A DNA stretch of 64,000 nt from Ephydatia muelleri (lineage: Eukaryota > Porifera > Demospongiae > Spongillida > Spongillidae). Numbering within the stretch: position 1 is the stretch's first letter; each line of letters opens with the position of its first letter. Both the position numbers and the translations under genes were made by a program. The stretch is taken from NCBI GenBank assembly GCA_013339895.1, contig JABACO010000005.1:11417325-11481324 (forward strand), in the 5' to 3' direction. Positions 25,611-38,230 of the stretch are shown piece after piece. The notes beneath the pieces are model-generated. The model was not told the origin of the DNA. It saw nothing but the letters and a program-made list of their open reading frames with translations, and did no database searches.

Positions 25611-26694
25611 CACTGTTAAAAAAAGGGTGTTGCCACAACACACTTAGGGGTGTTCGTACGCCTGTTTAGGAATAACACCCCATGGAGTGTAGTGGTAACC
25701 GCTCTGGAGTGTTACAGCCAACACCCCTGAAGTGTAGCCAATACACTCTATAGGGTGTTGACAAAGGCACCAATAGTTCGTGCATGCACCGTAATCTTAC
25801 GATACAACATAAATTGATCTTAATAAACTATACAACAACAGTTGATGATTTTAATAAAAAGTTGACAACAAATACAAACATACATGTACAACAAAACTAT
25901 AAACATGTCTTTAGGGCCTATACGACGATCGAGTAGTCCTGGAGTGTTTCTCTGCATGCTTCGGACACTAAACAAATGAAGGAAACACATGCATATAGGG
26001 TAGTCTCAGGTAAGTTCGGCAGGGGGGAGTGTTCGGCAATTTAAGATTCAAACGAGGTGCAACGGCTTAACCGAAGCGCAACAATTCCAACACAAGCTGG
26101 AAAATATTCTTCAATGAGTGTGTTCGCAACGAGCTAATTGTATGTTCTACGAAAAGATATTATTCGTGGATTATAATTTTTTTTGTTTACCTATGTCTGA
26201 TTTTCTATCAAAATGGCGCGTCAAACAGTGCTCAAGTGTTTCGAGGTACAAAAGGGGCAACCGATCATGAAGGAGACACGCTGTCCGAAGTCATATCTCT
26301 ATGCTACTTTGGAATAGAACAGTTAGCATGCAATACAATAAAGTATTTGACAATACAGGATAGTGATACTTTCATGAAATTCGTAGGATGTCGAACACTC
26401 CAAGTACAATTCGTATTACGCAGGAGTCTTCGGCATGGGTGCCGAAGACTCCAAATCAGGCAAAATATACAGTTATAACTTAAAATATCATCCTGAAACT
26501 TGGAAAGTTGACATGAATCTAAGCTGTGCGCGGCAGGTGTATCTAACGGTGGAAAGCAGTGTTCGGATGGGGGGGGGGGGGGGGGGGAAGGGCGTGGGTC
26601 ATTACAATATGAAGCCTAAAACTGTTGTGCATATCACAGTAGATGATAAGATGTTTTGAGTTTTATATGTACTTTTATTTTCTTAGAGGACAGC

Positions 26695-26757
26695 TCTGGA
26701 GTCTTCCTGAAGAGCACAGCTCTTCCTGAAGAGCACAGCTCTTCCTGAAGAGCACAG
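26695..26757. repeat. Tandem repeat of ~20 bases, 3 copies
   Basis: AGCTCTTCCTGAAGAGCACA is repeated in tandem. Each unit is itself a short hairpin (CTCTTCCTGAAGAG). A separate 15-base hairpin (GGAGTCTTCGGCA...TGCCGAAGACTCC) lies at about 26413-26442. Confidence 0.8.
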
Positions 26758-27220
26758 GCTTGGACTATGCATATAAAGTGAACTGTTTATTGTTTTGTGT
26801 GATGGAGACCCATTGTATACGTGTCATTTCATTTTTTTATTACCCTGATAATTAGGGAGTAGCTAGATAGTACTGCATTGCATTTGCCAATTCGGTTACT
26901 ACTGCACTGTATTGACCAAACATGGTATGTAGTAAATTGTTCTTCACTGTTGAAAATTCAGGACTGACTGTAATGGATCTGTATGTGCTACATAATAAAC
27001 TATAAGTTGGCAAAAGAAAGGCCTGCATCTGATAATGTATTAAGCGTCAGCCTGCATAAACTGGCATAGGCTTGCCTTTGCCACACATGTCTAGAATATT
27101 CTTAGCTAGTACTATTTGAAGCTTTGAAATAACAGAGAGAGATGAGTTAAGGTTTTGTGCATAGACCTAAGCAGCTATATACAGTTATTGTGTTCCCAAG
27201 GGTGCAAGCCGCTCTTTACA

Positions 27221-28947
27221 ATGGCCAGGCAGCCATACCTGAAATACTCTCTAGAGAGTATGGTATTGGCACTGAAAGAAGTTCGTGATGGTCACATGTC
27301 TAGAAATGCAGCTTCAAAAGCATTTGGTGTGCCTCGGTCCACACTGTGTGACAAGTTGGATGGAAAGACCCCAGAAGATAGACGAATGGGCCCACCTTCA
27401 GTGCTTACAAAAGCTGAGGAGGCTATGTTGGCCAATTTTTGTATAAAGTATCTGAAATGTGGTTTTCCAATTAACAGAGAAGATCTTTTCGACATAGTAC
27501 AAAGAATTATTCAGGTAGATGGTCGCCAAACCCCTTTTACCGATGGAAGGCCAGGCTACTATTGGTTTCAAGGTTTTATGCGTCGAAACCCTGCACTCAC
27601 TGAGCGCTCAGCAGAAATTTTGACAGGGGGTAGGGCTGCTGTCACAGAAGCTGCAATTAGAAAGTGGTTTAATGACATTAAAACTTATGTGGTGGATGAA
27701 GAACATGCTGGGGATGTATTCCAGGATCCTTTAAGAATATTCAATTTTGATGAGTCTAACTTCCTTCTCGCTAGGAAAAAGGGGAAAGTCCTGGGACCAG
27801 TCAACTACAAAAGTTTTCTCCAGTCTTCCCAAGAGAATGATAAAGAAGGTTTAACTGTCCTCATGGGATACTCGGCATCTGGAAAAATTGCTCCTCCCAT
27901 GATTGTCTATTCATACAAACAACACATTCCACGAGACGTTATAGAGGCTGTAGAAAGTGCTGATCCAACTTGGGCTGCAGGAAGGTCTGACACTGGCTGG
28001 ATGACAAGTGTCACCTTTATGATTATATATCGCAGGTATTTGAGCCCTGGTTAACAGCAAATCATGTGCCACGACCTGTTCTGGTTTATGCCGATGGACA
28101 TAAGTCACACCTTTCTTTGGAGATTGCAGAGTTTTGTAGAGAGAAACGTATTCTGCTAGTAGCTCTCTATCCAAACTCTACCCATCTCCTACAACCATTG
28201 GATGTTTCAGTGTTTAAATCCTTGAAGAACCTGTGGACAACAGCAAAGAACTTGTGGAAAGCATCCAATCCCCTTGCAAATATAAGCAAGAAAGTTTTCC
28301 CTAATGTTTTTAAGAAAGCAGTTGACCAAGTGAGTATTGCAACAGTTGTGAATGGTTTCCGAAAGACTGGTCTTTACCCATTGGATCCAGAGCAGGTAGA
28401 CTACAGCAAATGTGTTAAAGACCAGCAGGTTCGTGAGATAGAAGATGCAGAAGAGTTTACCATAGATGATTGTGGTTTGCTTCATTTAAGAACTGGTCGT
28501 CGTTTTCTTGAAGAAAGGATTGGACATGACAAGTTGCAGATGTTTGAATCACAATACGGTGGTGAATGGCTCGGAGATGTTGAAGACACCTCATTATTCT
28601 TGTTATGGTCAAAGCTTCAAGATGATATTAGATCTTCTGAGCATGATTTGTCAAGTGAAAATCTTCAAGAAGCAAGCCACCCAAGTGATGCCCTTCAAGA
28701 TGCAAGCCACCCAAGTGATGCCCTTCAAGAAGCAAGCCACCCAAGTGATACCCTTCCAACTGAAGATCTTGCAGCTGAACTTCTTCATTCCAATGATTCA
28801 TGTTCTCCATCTATTAGCAATAACATGGCAGATAACATTGAATCATCATATGAAACCTCTGCAGCAATTGATCCTCCTTGTGACTCATCCAATGTTACTT
28901 TGACATCTTTTGTCCCAGATGTGTCTGAACCACCAATTATTTTTTGA
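27221..28947 (+). pseudogene. pogo/Tigger-family transposase (CENP-B-like HTH plus DDE domain)
   Basis: ATG at 27221 (MARQPYLKYSLESM) opens a Psq/CENP-B helix-turn-helix (RNAASKAFGVPRSTLCDKL, about residues 25-45). A second DNA-binding region of the HTH_Tnp_Tc5 kind follows, then the DDE_1 catalytic domain. Catalytic motifs are visible: 'IFNFDESNF' (first Asp), 'VLVYADGHKSHLS' (second Asp) and 'HLLQPLDVSVF' (third acidic residue). The frame shifts once near 28010-28020, between MTSVT and YDYISQVFEPW, so this copy would not make a full protein; otherwise it is complete at roughly 570 residues. The C-terminal part has three in-frame 30-base repeats (EASHPSDALQ, 28669-28758). The enzyme would cut and paste its own element through the terminal repeats at 25996 and 29378. 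Confidence 0.85.
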
Positions 28948-30061
28948 ATGCTTCTCTTGATTTTTATTTCAAATTTGTGTGTGTATTTGTGTGTGTGTGT
29001 CTGTGTTTTTAATGACTTCAATCGTGCATGATAAATAGATTCGCGCTACAGCGTCAAATCATAAGATTTTGTACTATCTATATATCTGTTGCGTCGCGGT
29101 ATGTGAATAAATTGCTATGCCGAACACTGCCTAATTCTACTGCCGAATATACCTCGTGCGGTGCCGAACACTACCTAACGCGACATCAATTGATTTCAAC
29201 CTCTATAATATTTACAACAAATGGTAAATTGATTAAGTACTAATTTTTCAGTATTCCACGATCACTAAGGATCCCAAAGCACTAGCGTACTTAATTTAAT
29301 AAGCTCCTGTATCCGACATAGGTAAGTTTAACACTATGTCATACCGCGCAACTGCCGAACACTCCTGATCCCACCCTATATAACGGTCAGGTTCCAATAT
29401 TAACCTTTTTAAGTGAATCTTGGGTGCAGCCATCAGTCCGATGACGGTCATGTTCGCTAAGCAGATCGGTGACAATAACAACGTCAATCGTACAGATTGT
29501 TAAGCTTACCTCGAAGGCTTGCTAGAGCCAGCGTGTCATATGACCTTTGTAAGGGCGTTCGCGACAAGGTACTTACCTGCCTTAAGCAGTGGCTCATTAT
29601 AGTGGGTAGCGCAGCACACAGTAGTAGCCGAATTTTCCTTAGCTAGAGCGTATAAACAGGCATTCCGGTCCGATCGCGAACTGCTGTTCTCGATGAACTC
29701 TCTTCAAAGCGCTCAACTCGTCTTACTCAAATGCATCGCTCAACGCTGGAAGGAAACAAATAGCTTACCAAAAAGTCGTGTAACACCGAACGTACCTGTT
29801 CATAAATAACAGAACGTGTTTCTAAAGGTCACGCATGCGCAACGAAATATATTTTTAGCATGAACTTACATGTATATTTGTTACAATTGTGGATAATCAA
29901 CATGTCTCACGATGACAAGAAAGGACACAAATAGCTAGGGTACACTGTAGGTATTCAGGATGTCTAAGATATAGAGTTGTCCAAATGTGAGGAAAGCTAT
30001 ACAGGACTTTTGAGTAGTTCCAATTGCAAAAAGTGCACTTCTCTCAGAGTGTCCAACAGTA

Positions 30062-31045
30062 TTTCTGTGTATGTGTGAATGTGTGTGTACATGTATGCAT
30101 ACACATACACACATGAATTATACACATACACACATGTGCATGTGTGTTAATATGTGTGCATTGTGTGTGTGAATTCGTGTGTATGTGTGTATGTGTGTAT
30201 GTGCATATGTGTGCATGTGTGTGTATGTGCATGTGTGCCATGTGTGTATGCAGGCCTGTAGCCAGGGGGTTGGTCAATCCCCCTTGTTTGATGCCTGATT
30301 GTGAGGCCCCCCCCCCCCCCTTTCATATTTGGCTAAATGTGAGGCCCCACCTCCCCCCTACCCCAACAGTCCTGCAGTCCTATTAATCGACCCCCCCCCC
30401 TGCCAGACTTCCTGCCTACGAGCCTGCGTATGCATGTGTACATGTGTGCATTGTGTGTGCATGTGTGTGTATGTGTTCATATGTGTAAGTGTGTGTCTGT
30501 CATGCACATGTGTGCATGTGTGTGCATGTGTGTGCTTGTGTGTGCATGTGTGAATGTCTGCACATGTGTGAATGTCTGCACATGTGTGCATGTGTGCATG
30601 GAGTGTGCTTGTGTGTGCATGTGTGTGCATGTGTGTATGTCTGCACGTGTGTGCATGTGTGCATTGTGTGTGCATGTGTGCATTGTGTGTGTTCATTGTG
30701 TGTGTTAGCATGTGTATACGTGTGTGTTGTGTGTGCACATGTGTGTGTATGTATGTGTCTGTACGTGTGTGTATGTTAGCATGAGTCTGTCATGTACGTG
30801 GTACATGTGTGTGCATGTGTGTGTGCAGCGTGTGTGCATGTGTGCATTGTGTGTGTGTGCATGTGTATGTGTGGCATGTGTGTGTGTACATTTGTGTGTG
30901 TACATTTGTGTGATGCACATGTGTGTATGTGTATATGCATGTGTGTGTGGTTATGTGTATTTGTGTGTGAGTACATATGTATGTGTGTACGTGTGTATAC
31001 ATGCATGCGCATGTGTGGTTATGTGTATGTGTGTGCAGCTCGTGT
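30062..31045. repeat. TG-rich cryptic simple repeat, ~1 kb
   Basis: Long, irregular GTGTGTGCATGTGTG tract. Many Cys/Val-rich or His/Thr-rich open frames on both strands are by-products. It is split by a MITE-like insert at about 30252-30425. Confidence 0.9.
30252..30425. mobile_element. GC-run MITE-like insert in the TG repeat
   Basis: Begins GTAGCCAGGGGGTT and contains several C runs (30310-30320, 30390-30400), ending CCTGCCAGACTTCCTGCCTA. It resembles the CAGTGGCG...GGGG family seen elsewhere in the window. Confidence 0.4.
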
Positions 31046-31059
31046 AAAAATTTGTACGT

Positions 31060-32080
31060 ATAAGTGCATCTGTTATGCAAACATGTGCATGCATATGGAC
31101 ATTGTCAAACAATTAATAGTTATTGTATTTATCTCGTATCAGTCATTACACCAAACCAGACATACATTTTGACCGAAATGTCACAAAAATGATATTTAAT
31201 CCCACAACAACACTGTACCTACAAAAAGGGTTCAAACACTGTCACTAGTGAAGTACTTTAGCCTACCCTTACAAGTGTTTGACAGCATTCATTCATCCAG
31301 CATATTTCTAGTTATCAGGATCTGCATGTGGTATATAGACATATGTAGCCGCATGAATGCATGAACACTTTTAGCATACACCCAATGTTCAAGCTGCAAC
31401 AGGTCTGTTAAATATATATTTTTAAAGGACTAACTTACATGCTTTCTGCTAGATGTCATGCAATATGCTGCTTCCTTGAGCTATATGTGATATTACATGC
31501 ATACATATAATAGACACTTGTGAGTAATAATGTATATGTTCCCATGCCATTTTTACTAGGGTGTGGTCTAAATAGAATCCAGATGAATTTTAATACACAG
31601 TCACTGTTACCACACAAGCACTGCCATTGTACTTAACCTTCACTCTCAGCACAAAGTGGCATGCAGTATAATAAACAAGCTTGCATCAAATTTGACATTT
31701 AGCAGCATACTGGGGTACTATAACACGCTAGCGAACTATACACACAGCAGTGCACATACATGTCCATTGCACGCAAGCCTTCATAAGCACATCGAGATTA
31801 CATGCATGCATACGGTAATTACATGTTGAAAAAGCAGCGTGTAGGCCTACTAGTATACCTATGAGATATCCACACGCGCACGCGCCACTCGGGTCACCAA
31901 CGCACGGGCGATGGCCAGCTTATGGTAGACGTTTTGTACTGGTACGTTGTGTCACATGTGTGCGTGCATACCACTTGAAGTCCAGTATCACCTCCAACTA
32001 CGAAGTCACAGCTGCCATTATAGTCATATCATCTACCAAACCACGCCCTCTCCGTCAGAAAGTAATTACTAAACACTAGG
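31060..32080. other. No gene seen
   Basis: AT-rich interior of the CACTG element. No coding block recognised. Confidence 0.5.
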
Positions 32081-32302
32081 AACTATCCTACTGGGGTGTA
32101 AATGCGGTAAATCAGTGTTATGACAACACACCTTTAAAACGACTTAACACCCCACCCTTGCTGGGGGTTGCTCCTAACACCCTAACGTAGTCTGCCAACA
32201 CCCCAAGATGTCAGCTCAACACCCTTGTGTGTTGCCATAACACTCCTTGGGCTGTAACACCCCTCAAACCTAACACCCCTCGGGCCTTTTTTTTTAACAG
32301 TG

Positions 32303-32829
32303 CAGGTGTGACACACAGGTCGCATTTCACTTTGAACAAATTCAGCGTCACTGGTCCAGTGCATATCTCAGTGGCAAATGCAATTGCAGTCCATACTGCC
32401 TTTTTGCTGCTGAATTGAAATACTATGGATAGAAAGGTGGGATTTTGTTGCTGGAACTTGATATATCTGTGCTATTTTCAGAATCACTGACTTATTAATA
32501 TCAGATAGCAGACTGTCCATTAAGAGCACCTCTCCACAATCAGTTCCAATGCTTGAACTGCAAATCCAGTGACCTGAACCTGCATGAATGTGAATAAAAC
32601 ATACAATCAAAGGTTACACAAAAATTAATAACTAACCTGTATGTAGGATTTGGACTGCTTTTAGTGATTTGAACTGTAACACTTGTCCAAGAGTAGGTGA
32701 CTGGAAAAAATTGGTTGTGAAACTTTGCTTCAGCAGGTGCTGAGCTGCATTGATTACTGCATCAGACAGCTCATTACCAACAAGCAAATCATTTTCATCA
32801 CTTTTGTACAATTGAAAACCACTAATCAC
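32303..32829 (-). pseudogene. Ulp1-like cysteine protease fragment
   Basis: Two minus-strand blocks, about 32829-32639 and 32588-32312, with a splice-type junction (donor GTTAGT; acceptor TTCATGCAG). They encode VGNELSDAVINAAQHLLKQ, AVQILHTG, then SGHWICSS, 'VLLMDSLLSD' and 'QQQKGSMDCNC'. The His-Trp, Asp, Gln and Cys positions are those of the Ulp1/C48 catalytic set (HW ... D ... Q ... DCG). The Gly after the catalytic Cys is Asn here. The family is multicopy in early-branching animals and often linked to transposons. The block ends abruptly at the CACTG element boundary (32302), which probably truncated it. Confidence 0.55.
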
Positions 32830-33620
32830 AAACCTAACATGCTGTGCATTTTTGTGTTAGATAATGCATCACACACTCCCATTATCCATGTGATCATTAC
32901 TCATGGCTCAACACCACAGTAGGTTTACACAAGATCAAAAGGAAGGCAGGAACAGGTGATAAATTAGGGTATGAGGTGGGAAGGAGGGGAGAGAGGTGGG
33001 AAGAGAAAAGAGAAGGTGCACATGGGAAAGAGAATGGGGGAGGGGGAGAGATAGTCATAGAGAGGAGATAAAGCTAAACAAGAGTTGTGAAGGAGAAAGA
33101 AAGCAATCAGAGTGGTATGAGGGTAGTCAGATAGATCCCTTTTTGCAGGATCATTATTGGTGGTGGTCCGTTCAAGCCAGATTATTATTTTTGGATATCT
33201 GTACAGAGAGTAGCAATTAAACTATCAAATACCCCAAATGGACATAAATTTACACACCCATCGATGCAAGAGTGGATGGAAAGTCATATGGTTTCAGCTT
33301 ATTGTACCCCCCATTAATGTGCCAGCACCAATTCGTTATATGAAATGTTTCACAGTTGATTTTTAAGAGCTCAGAAATCAGCAATTGACCGCATTCAATT
33401 CAAGATGAAAACGATTTGCCTCTGATCAGGAAACCATATGGTGTGAAAACACATATAATTATTATAAACTGTTCCCTCAGTTATATTTCCTTTAAACATG
33501 TTAGTGTTTGTGCTGATGCTAATCTCTAGAACAATATCTGATTTCAAATCTATAGGAATCATCAATTCTGATTGCTGGAATTGTGTATCTTATTGCATGG
33601 AACTTGAATTTGCTTTCCAG
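32830..33620. other. No gene seen; purine-rich stretch
   Basis: About 32935-33130 is a purine-rich (GGGAGAGAG) tract on the plus strand. Nothing else recognised. Confidence 0.5.
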
Positions 33621-33621
33621 A

Positions 33622-34250
33622 ATAATGGACAGTCCCGTTCCACTTCCTGCCATCCACGCCATCTTCATTGCATTGTGGAAATAGTAAGTGCATTTCTCCA
33701 GTGAGCATTCACTTGAAAGATGATGGGAGTGCTATTGTAGACAATGGGACATTACAAAAGAACTGTTGTGGTATTTTGTTAAAGAGTAGCATAAGAATAT
33801 AATATGTTCCTTTCCTCAGTTGAATGGTTAGATGCTGAGTGATTAACCTTAATGCAATACAATATCTCTAAAACAAAAATATTAATGGTTTTCTGTCAAC
33901 ATTCCTGACTCAGATTACAAAGGAACTTCTAAGAGATTGCATTCATCCAGATGGTACATGTCAGAGTCACATTGGATAACAGACTCACCCACTGCATTGG
34001 TTGACTTCCATCTAGCATCAACATATATAAATCTTCATGTGCAGTTCAGTACCCAAAAGCATTACAAAATTGAATGAGACATAACACAATCTCAGTACCA
34101 TATATATAATGTACAGACACAAGATAACTGTGGTGTGCTGCACTGGCATATGCTGCATCATTGTCAGTGTGCATTACAAAACTGTCAGTGTGCATTACAA
34201 AACCCCATGAAGTGTAATCGCATGTGATGAATATAAAATGAGACATCTAA
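33622..34250 (+). pseudogene. Ulp1-like protease remnant downstream of PC-A
   Basis: Reverse-complement counterpart of 44840-45413, with more stops. The block after the acceptor at 33622 reads MDSPVPLPAIHAIF and then stops. Only its match to the PC-B side identifies it. Confidence 0.4.
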
Positions 34251-34457
34251 TGAGATGCATTGAAGATTGAATGTATAGCACCTTTCCACTGACCGACATG
34301 CATATGTATGATGCATGTTTTATACCGATTCATTATGAATATTCAAGATATCACACAAAATATTGCAGACACTTTATAGTGTCCTCAATCTAATCAAATC
34401 ACATGGCACAATTATACCATCAGGTATGAGCTATCTATCTGCAGTCAAGTTATCCGT

Positions 34458-37045
34458 TTATAAAAATATTACCAAAGTAGCAACCATCATTACTATCAAG
34501 CCATTAACCATCAGTTGTGCTGTAGAGCTCGTTGAATCAGCACAGGTACCTCGAGCACTGCTAGGTGGGTTTGACCTAGCGCAGACAGGATCACGATCGG
34601 ATGGGTTATAGCAATATCCATTTGCAGCTGTTCCACTGGTACAAGTTAGAGTACAAGTTAAGGTGGCAATGTCTCGGTAGTACCTAGGTGCACACACATC
34701 ACAGTTGCTTGGTCCAGTACCGAAACACCCATGTGCACAAGCTTGATCACATGCTGGTGGAACAGCCTGAGGTGTCTGGGATGTGCCATAGAATATCGCT
34801 GTTGTATTGGAGACTATGACTGTGCCAAAGGTTCCATTATATGCTACTGTAATTGTCCATGTACCAGCAGGGTTCTCTCCCCAGAAGTGAAGGGACTTGA
34901 ATGGCCAGTCAGAGTATGCTGCACCTGTAGTGATATCATTCACCACAACGTCATTCATACGAAAAGGCAAGAGAGTGGAGGGGGTTCCATTTGGAGATAC
35001 GAGTTGGATACATATATACGACCACGATTCGAAGTGCTACTTGTATCACCTGACACTCCACTGATGGTGAGGGTTGTCCTGATCACCACATGCTCAAGGT
35101 AGCGGATGGCATCAGTATAGGTGAAAGAGTAATCACGGCTGGAATATGCATTGACAGTACTGCAGGTTTTGGAAGAAATAAACAGCAAAGCTGGTATAGG
35201 TGTGTGACACAGCCACAAAAAACTACCATACTTTACCCTTTACAATATTATGAATCATTTAAATGGATTTGGGTAATCATACCTTGTAGTTGCTACAGAT
35301 ACTGAGCTTGTCACCTGTGCTGGCACTGTTATCCAATGCTTTGCTCTGGTCACCATGGCTTCGGCATCAATTGCCCCAAAACCAAAGTTCAGATGGAATT
35401 GTCTCCCTGCTCCATTCATCTTCCATCCAGCACTAGACAGGATGTTTGGATTTGCAGTGTACACGATCAGATATTGAATATCCCTCCATGTGAGGCTTGG
35501 GCTGTTTGAGGAGTAATGCGAGGTCTTATAAGATCCCACTTCCTCCCTTCACCTACATCCCTCCTCCTCCTACCCTTCCATCCTCCCATCTGACTTCCCT
35601 TTGACCTATATTACCATTCCTATTCAGTCCCTCTAATTTATAATTAGGAATATGGATAGACTGACTTACAAAATACAATCTATGTGCACAACACACATTA
35701 ACCCTATCCATTTAACAAACCCACATTGCTTCAAGAACCAATGCCAGTACTCCAGACACCAGTGGAGTTGCAGAACTGGTGCCACTAAATGTATCAGTGC
35801 ATGAACCAAATATGGAGGTGGTACTCTGATAAATGAAAGAGAAGGAAATATTGTCTATCACATTGGGTCCATGCAGCACAGTACACACGAGCTTACCACT
35901 TGAAGGGATCGATTAGGATTGTCCACAAATGCCACTGCCATCTTGCCCGAGCATGGCTCATCATAGGATGCAGGTTCTCCAGTGGATGATGCAGCTCCAA
36001 TGGGAATGGTGTAGATGCTGTTCACATAGCCATCAGCAGCACAAGAGTCAAACTGTCGTCCACCATTGCCAGCTGCCCATACATAGATAGACCCTCTTCC
36101 TCTTCGGCCCTAGAAGAAGCTCATCAACTTTGTCATTAACAAGGTCTTGGATTCCAACTTACTGAAGCAGCATTGTTTTCAAACGCCATTTACAGTACAG
36201 TTCCAGGTCCTTGCACTGTCATTCCATCATCCGTGGGTCCCCAGCTATTGCTGTAGATATGAATATCATTGTTCAGATGGCTCAGAGCATTAGCCACTTG
36301 TATATCAGTAATTCCTGTCTTTCCAATCAGACGAATGCCTGCATTGAGATCATGCATTTTAGACATGTGAATTCAAGTGTCATGTTTTCAAGCACCAAAA
36401 GATTCATGCCATTTACTTAGTTCTGGTTCGCAGATGGTTACATGGAGCACATTTTCAAAAGTACCTGAAATGCCTGCATTGTATGCCACTCCTGCTCCAC
36501 AGTAGCTGTTGCTCTTGGTCATCCCGACCTCTCCTGCACAGCTGGTCCCATGGCTGTAACATTTCCCTTCTGTTTCACCTGGGAAGGGATTGCTGGTTCC
36601 ATCCAAATAGTTCCAACCAAGAGAAGCGATCTAATATGAGATGATGTAAACGAGGGGCTTGTTAAACGTTAACACTGTACTCACATAATTCTTCAGAAGG
36701 TCAGGATGGGTGCACTCCACCCCTGAGGGATAAATTATTTATTTAAATCAGATTCATAGTGCACCAAGACTTGCCTACCGTCGTCCACAACTCCTACATA
36801 CACGTTGCACCCTGTGTAACCCTGTATCCACGCGGGCTGAACGTTGATGTCACGTCCAGCCATAATTCCGCTGTTTGTGTTGTTACCTATATTGAGCTAT
36901 GAAGGTAAAAGGTCAAAACTGCCTAGTAGACTCAGCTAAGCATCGGACATACCCATGGCCATAGCTTGGTTCAGTTAGGATCAGTGGGTGAGCTGTAGCC
37001 CCTCGTCACGTGGACCCTCAGATGCTGCTGTTCTGCAAACTCAAC
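34458..37045 (-). pseudogene. PC-A body: furin-like proprotein convertase pseudogene (exons 2-10)
   Basis: Exons follow the PC-B layout: 37045-36953, then blocks near 36888, 36720, 36632, 36352, 36112, 35826, 35510 and 35164-34458. Catalytic Asp (GVVDDG), His ([12 protein letters not shown]), Asn (WAAGNGG) and Ser (GTSSATP) codons are all still present. It is nonetheless dead. In exon 2 a Trp codon has become TGA (DPN-stop-TK), and the convertase cleavage site VHVKR is VHVTR. In exon 6 VLK/VLQ has become VL-stop. In the P domain an indel after SNRG shifts the frame before the LLPFRMND part. PC-B's NRGDI motif reads NRGRI. No first exon lies upstream on this strand; the decayed one at 17756 is its likely lost partner. 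Confidence 0.85.
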
Positions 37046-37540
37046 CTAGCAGTAGAAAATATTATCCTTGACAAAAGTGAATGGTTACTGTTATAATGTG
37101 GTTACTATGCCAGTAGCACGTCACCTAGTAAAAAGGCGCAGAACAAAAAAGGCTAATGCTATCATCAGTACATGTAAATGATAATATTCCTATTTCTCAT
37201 GTGGTAAGAATTCTTAATACATGAGAAGAGTATTAATTCCTGACATCAATTTCTAATCATGTATCTTGAAATCCAGTTTTATTGCAGGATAAATATGTCA
37301 TCGAAAATGATTACAATTTGCATTGAACTGCCACCCCTACTTTCATGTAGTCACATTGACTGTACAAATCTTAAGAGAGCCGATGCCATCATTGCCACAC
37401 TCATTACATGATCAGGAAGTGCTAATGCTACATACAGTAATGTATTTAAACATCGACCGTGTCCTGTCACGCGTGCGAATTGAAAATTGGTGTGCATGGC
37501 CATGCATAATTATATCTATTTGGCATTCAAAGTGTACTGT

Positions 37541-38082
37541 GGCCCGGTAGGTTGCGCGTAGGAAAAATTGTACGAACACAATTTTAGCAAACGATGTAGA
37601 GCAAAAACGTGATATGCCCCATCTCAAAATTGCACAGGGTCTGAGTGAGAAGCGCAAAAATGGATAGTGCAGTGACGGACTCGATCGCGATTGCACCAGA
37701 ATAAAAATACTCAGCGCTGTGGAATAAATTATGAGATGCACGTCTCAATAACGTCATTGTGCTATTTTTGAAAAGTATAAATGTTTTTCATCAAAATGGC
37801 GAAATAGAAGATGAGTAGACTAGAGTATATGTGATAGATAGGACTCCTTGAAAACGCGCGCATGGAGAAAGAAAAAGCATCCGCAAGTGTTACATTCTAC
37901 TGTTAGTCTTTGCGTCTAGTGATAACGCTGTACAGCGCGCTTAAAGCTCAGAGCTGTCCCTTCTGCACTGCCCATGCATGCAAAGCCAGTTCTGTCCATC
38001 CGCTGAATCGTATGATCTCCTATAAAGGTAACAATTAGACCCCGTCCTCCTGTCCGAGTGGATTATCATATGTGTTTTGGAA
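37541..38082 (+). repeat. Left part of the dispersed repeat, copy 2
   Basis: Matches 18551-19613 without the 500-base extra segment. Confidence 0.65.
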
Positions 38083-38230
38083 TGCACTGGGCATGTTCAT
38101 TCGTAAATAGTTGCATTTGTCAGATTATCCTAGAAAGTAGTTGAACATTTGTGAGGAGGATTTCACAATAATATGCTTAAGTTAGGAGGTATGGGTTATC
38201 TGTACTTACAACTATACCAATATGTATGTG

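Larger units (their letters stand above)
25996..29378 (+). mobile_element. pogo/Tigger-type DNA transposon, 3.4 kb
   Basis: Ends TAGGGTAGTCTCAGG (left) and, on the minus strand, TAGGGTGGGATCAGG (right) are inverted repeats, and GGAGTGTTCGGCA follows inside both. TA dinucleotides at 25994-25995 and 29379-29380 fit the TA target duplication of Tc1/mariner/pogo elements. Further copies of TGCCGAACACT lie just inside the right end (29119-29181). The interior carries a pogo-family transposase gene. It is inserted in the CACTG element. Confidence 0.75.
25611..32302. mobile_element. CACTG-ended DNA transposon with subterminal AACACCCC arrays, carrying nested insertions
   Basis: The left end CACTGTTAAAAAAAGGGTGT is matched by an inverted right end (CACTGTTAAAAAAAAAGGCC on the minus strand, ending at 32302). 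Both ends continue for 150-210 bases with many copies of GGGGTGTT/AACACCCC. CACT(A/G) termini with dense subterminal repeats are typical of CACTA/EnSpm-like elements, where the repeats bind transposase. Only the dinucleotide CA is shared by the two flanks, so the target duplication is unclear. No CACTA transposase is recognisable inside; the interior is taken up by a pogo-type insertion (25996-29378), TG-rich repeat and a GC-run MITE. It is probably non-autonomous. Confidence 0.65.
33622..37530 (-). repeat. Left arm of a large inverted duplication containing the PC-A body
   Basis: This arm is homologous, in reverse complement, to 40700-45413, collinear through intron 1, nine exons, all introns and the 3' flank. 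Sequence identity looks around 85-95 % by eye. Outside about 33622 and 37530 homology stops. Confidence 0.8.

Noticed and set aside
25608-32305. A three-base target duplication for the CACTG element
   Set aside because: Flanks share only CA; three-base match TCA versus CAG fails, so I left the duplication open.
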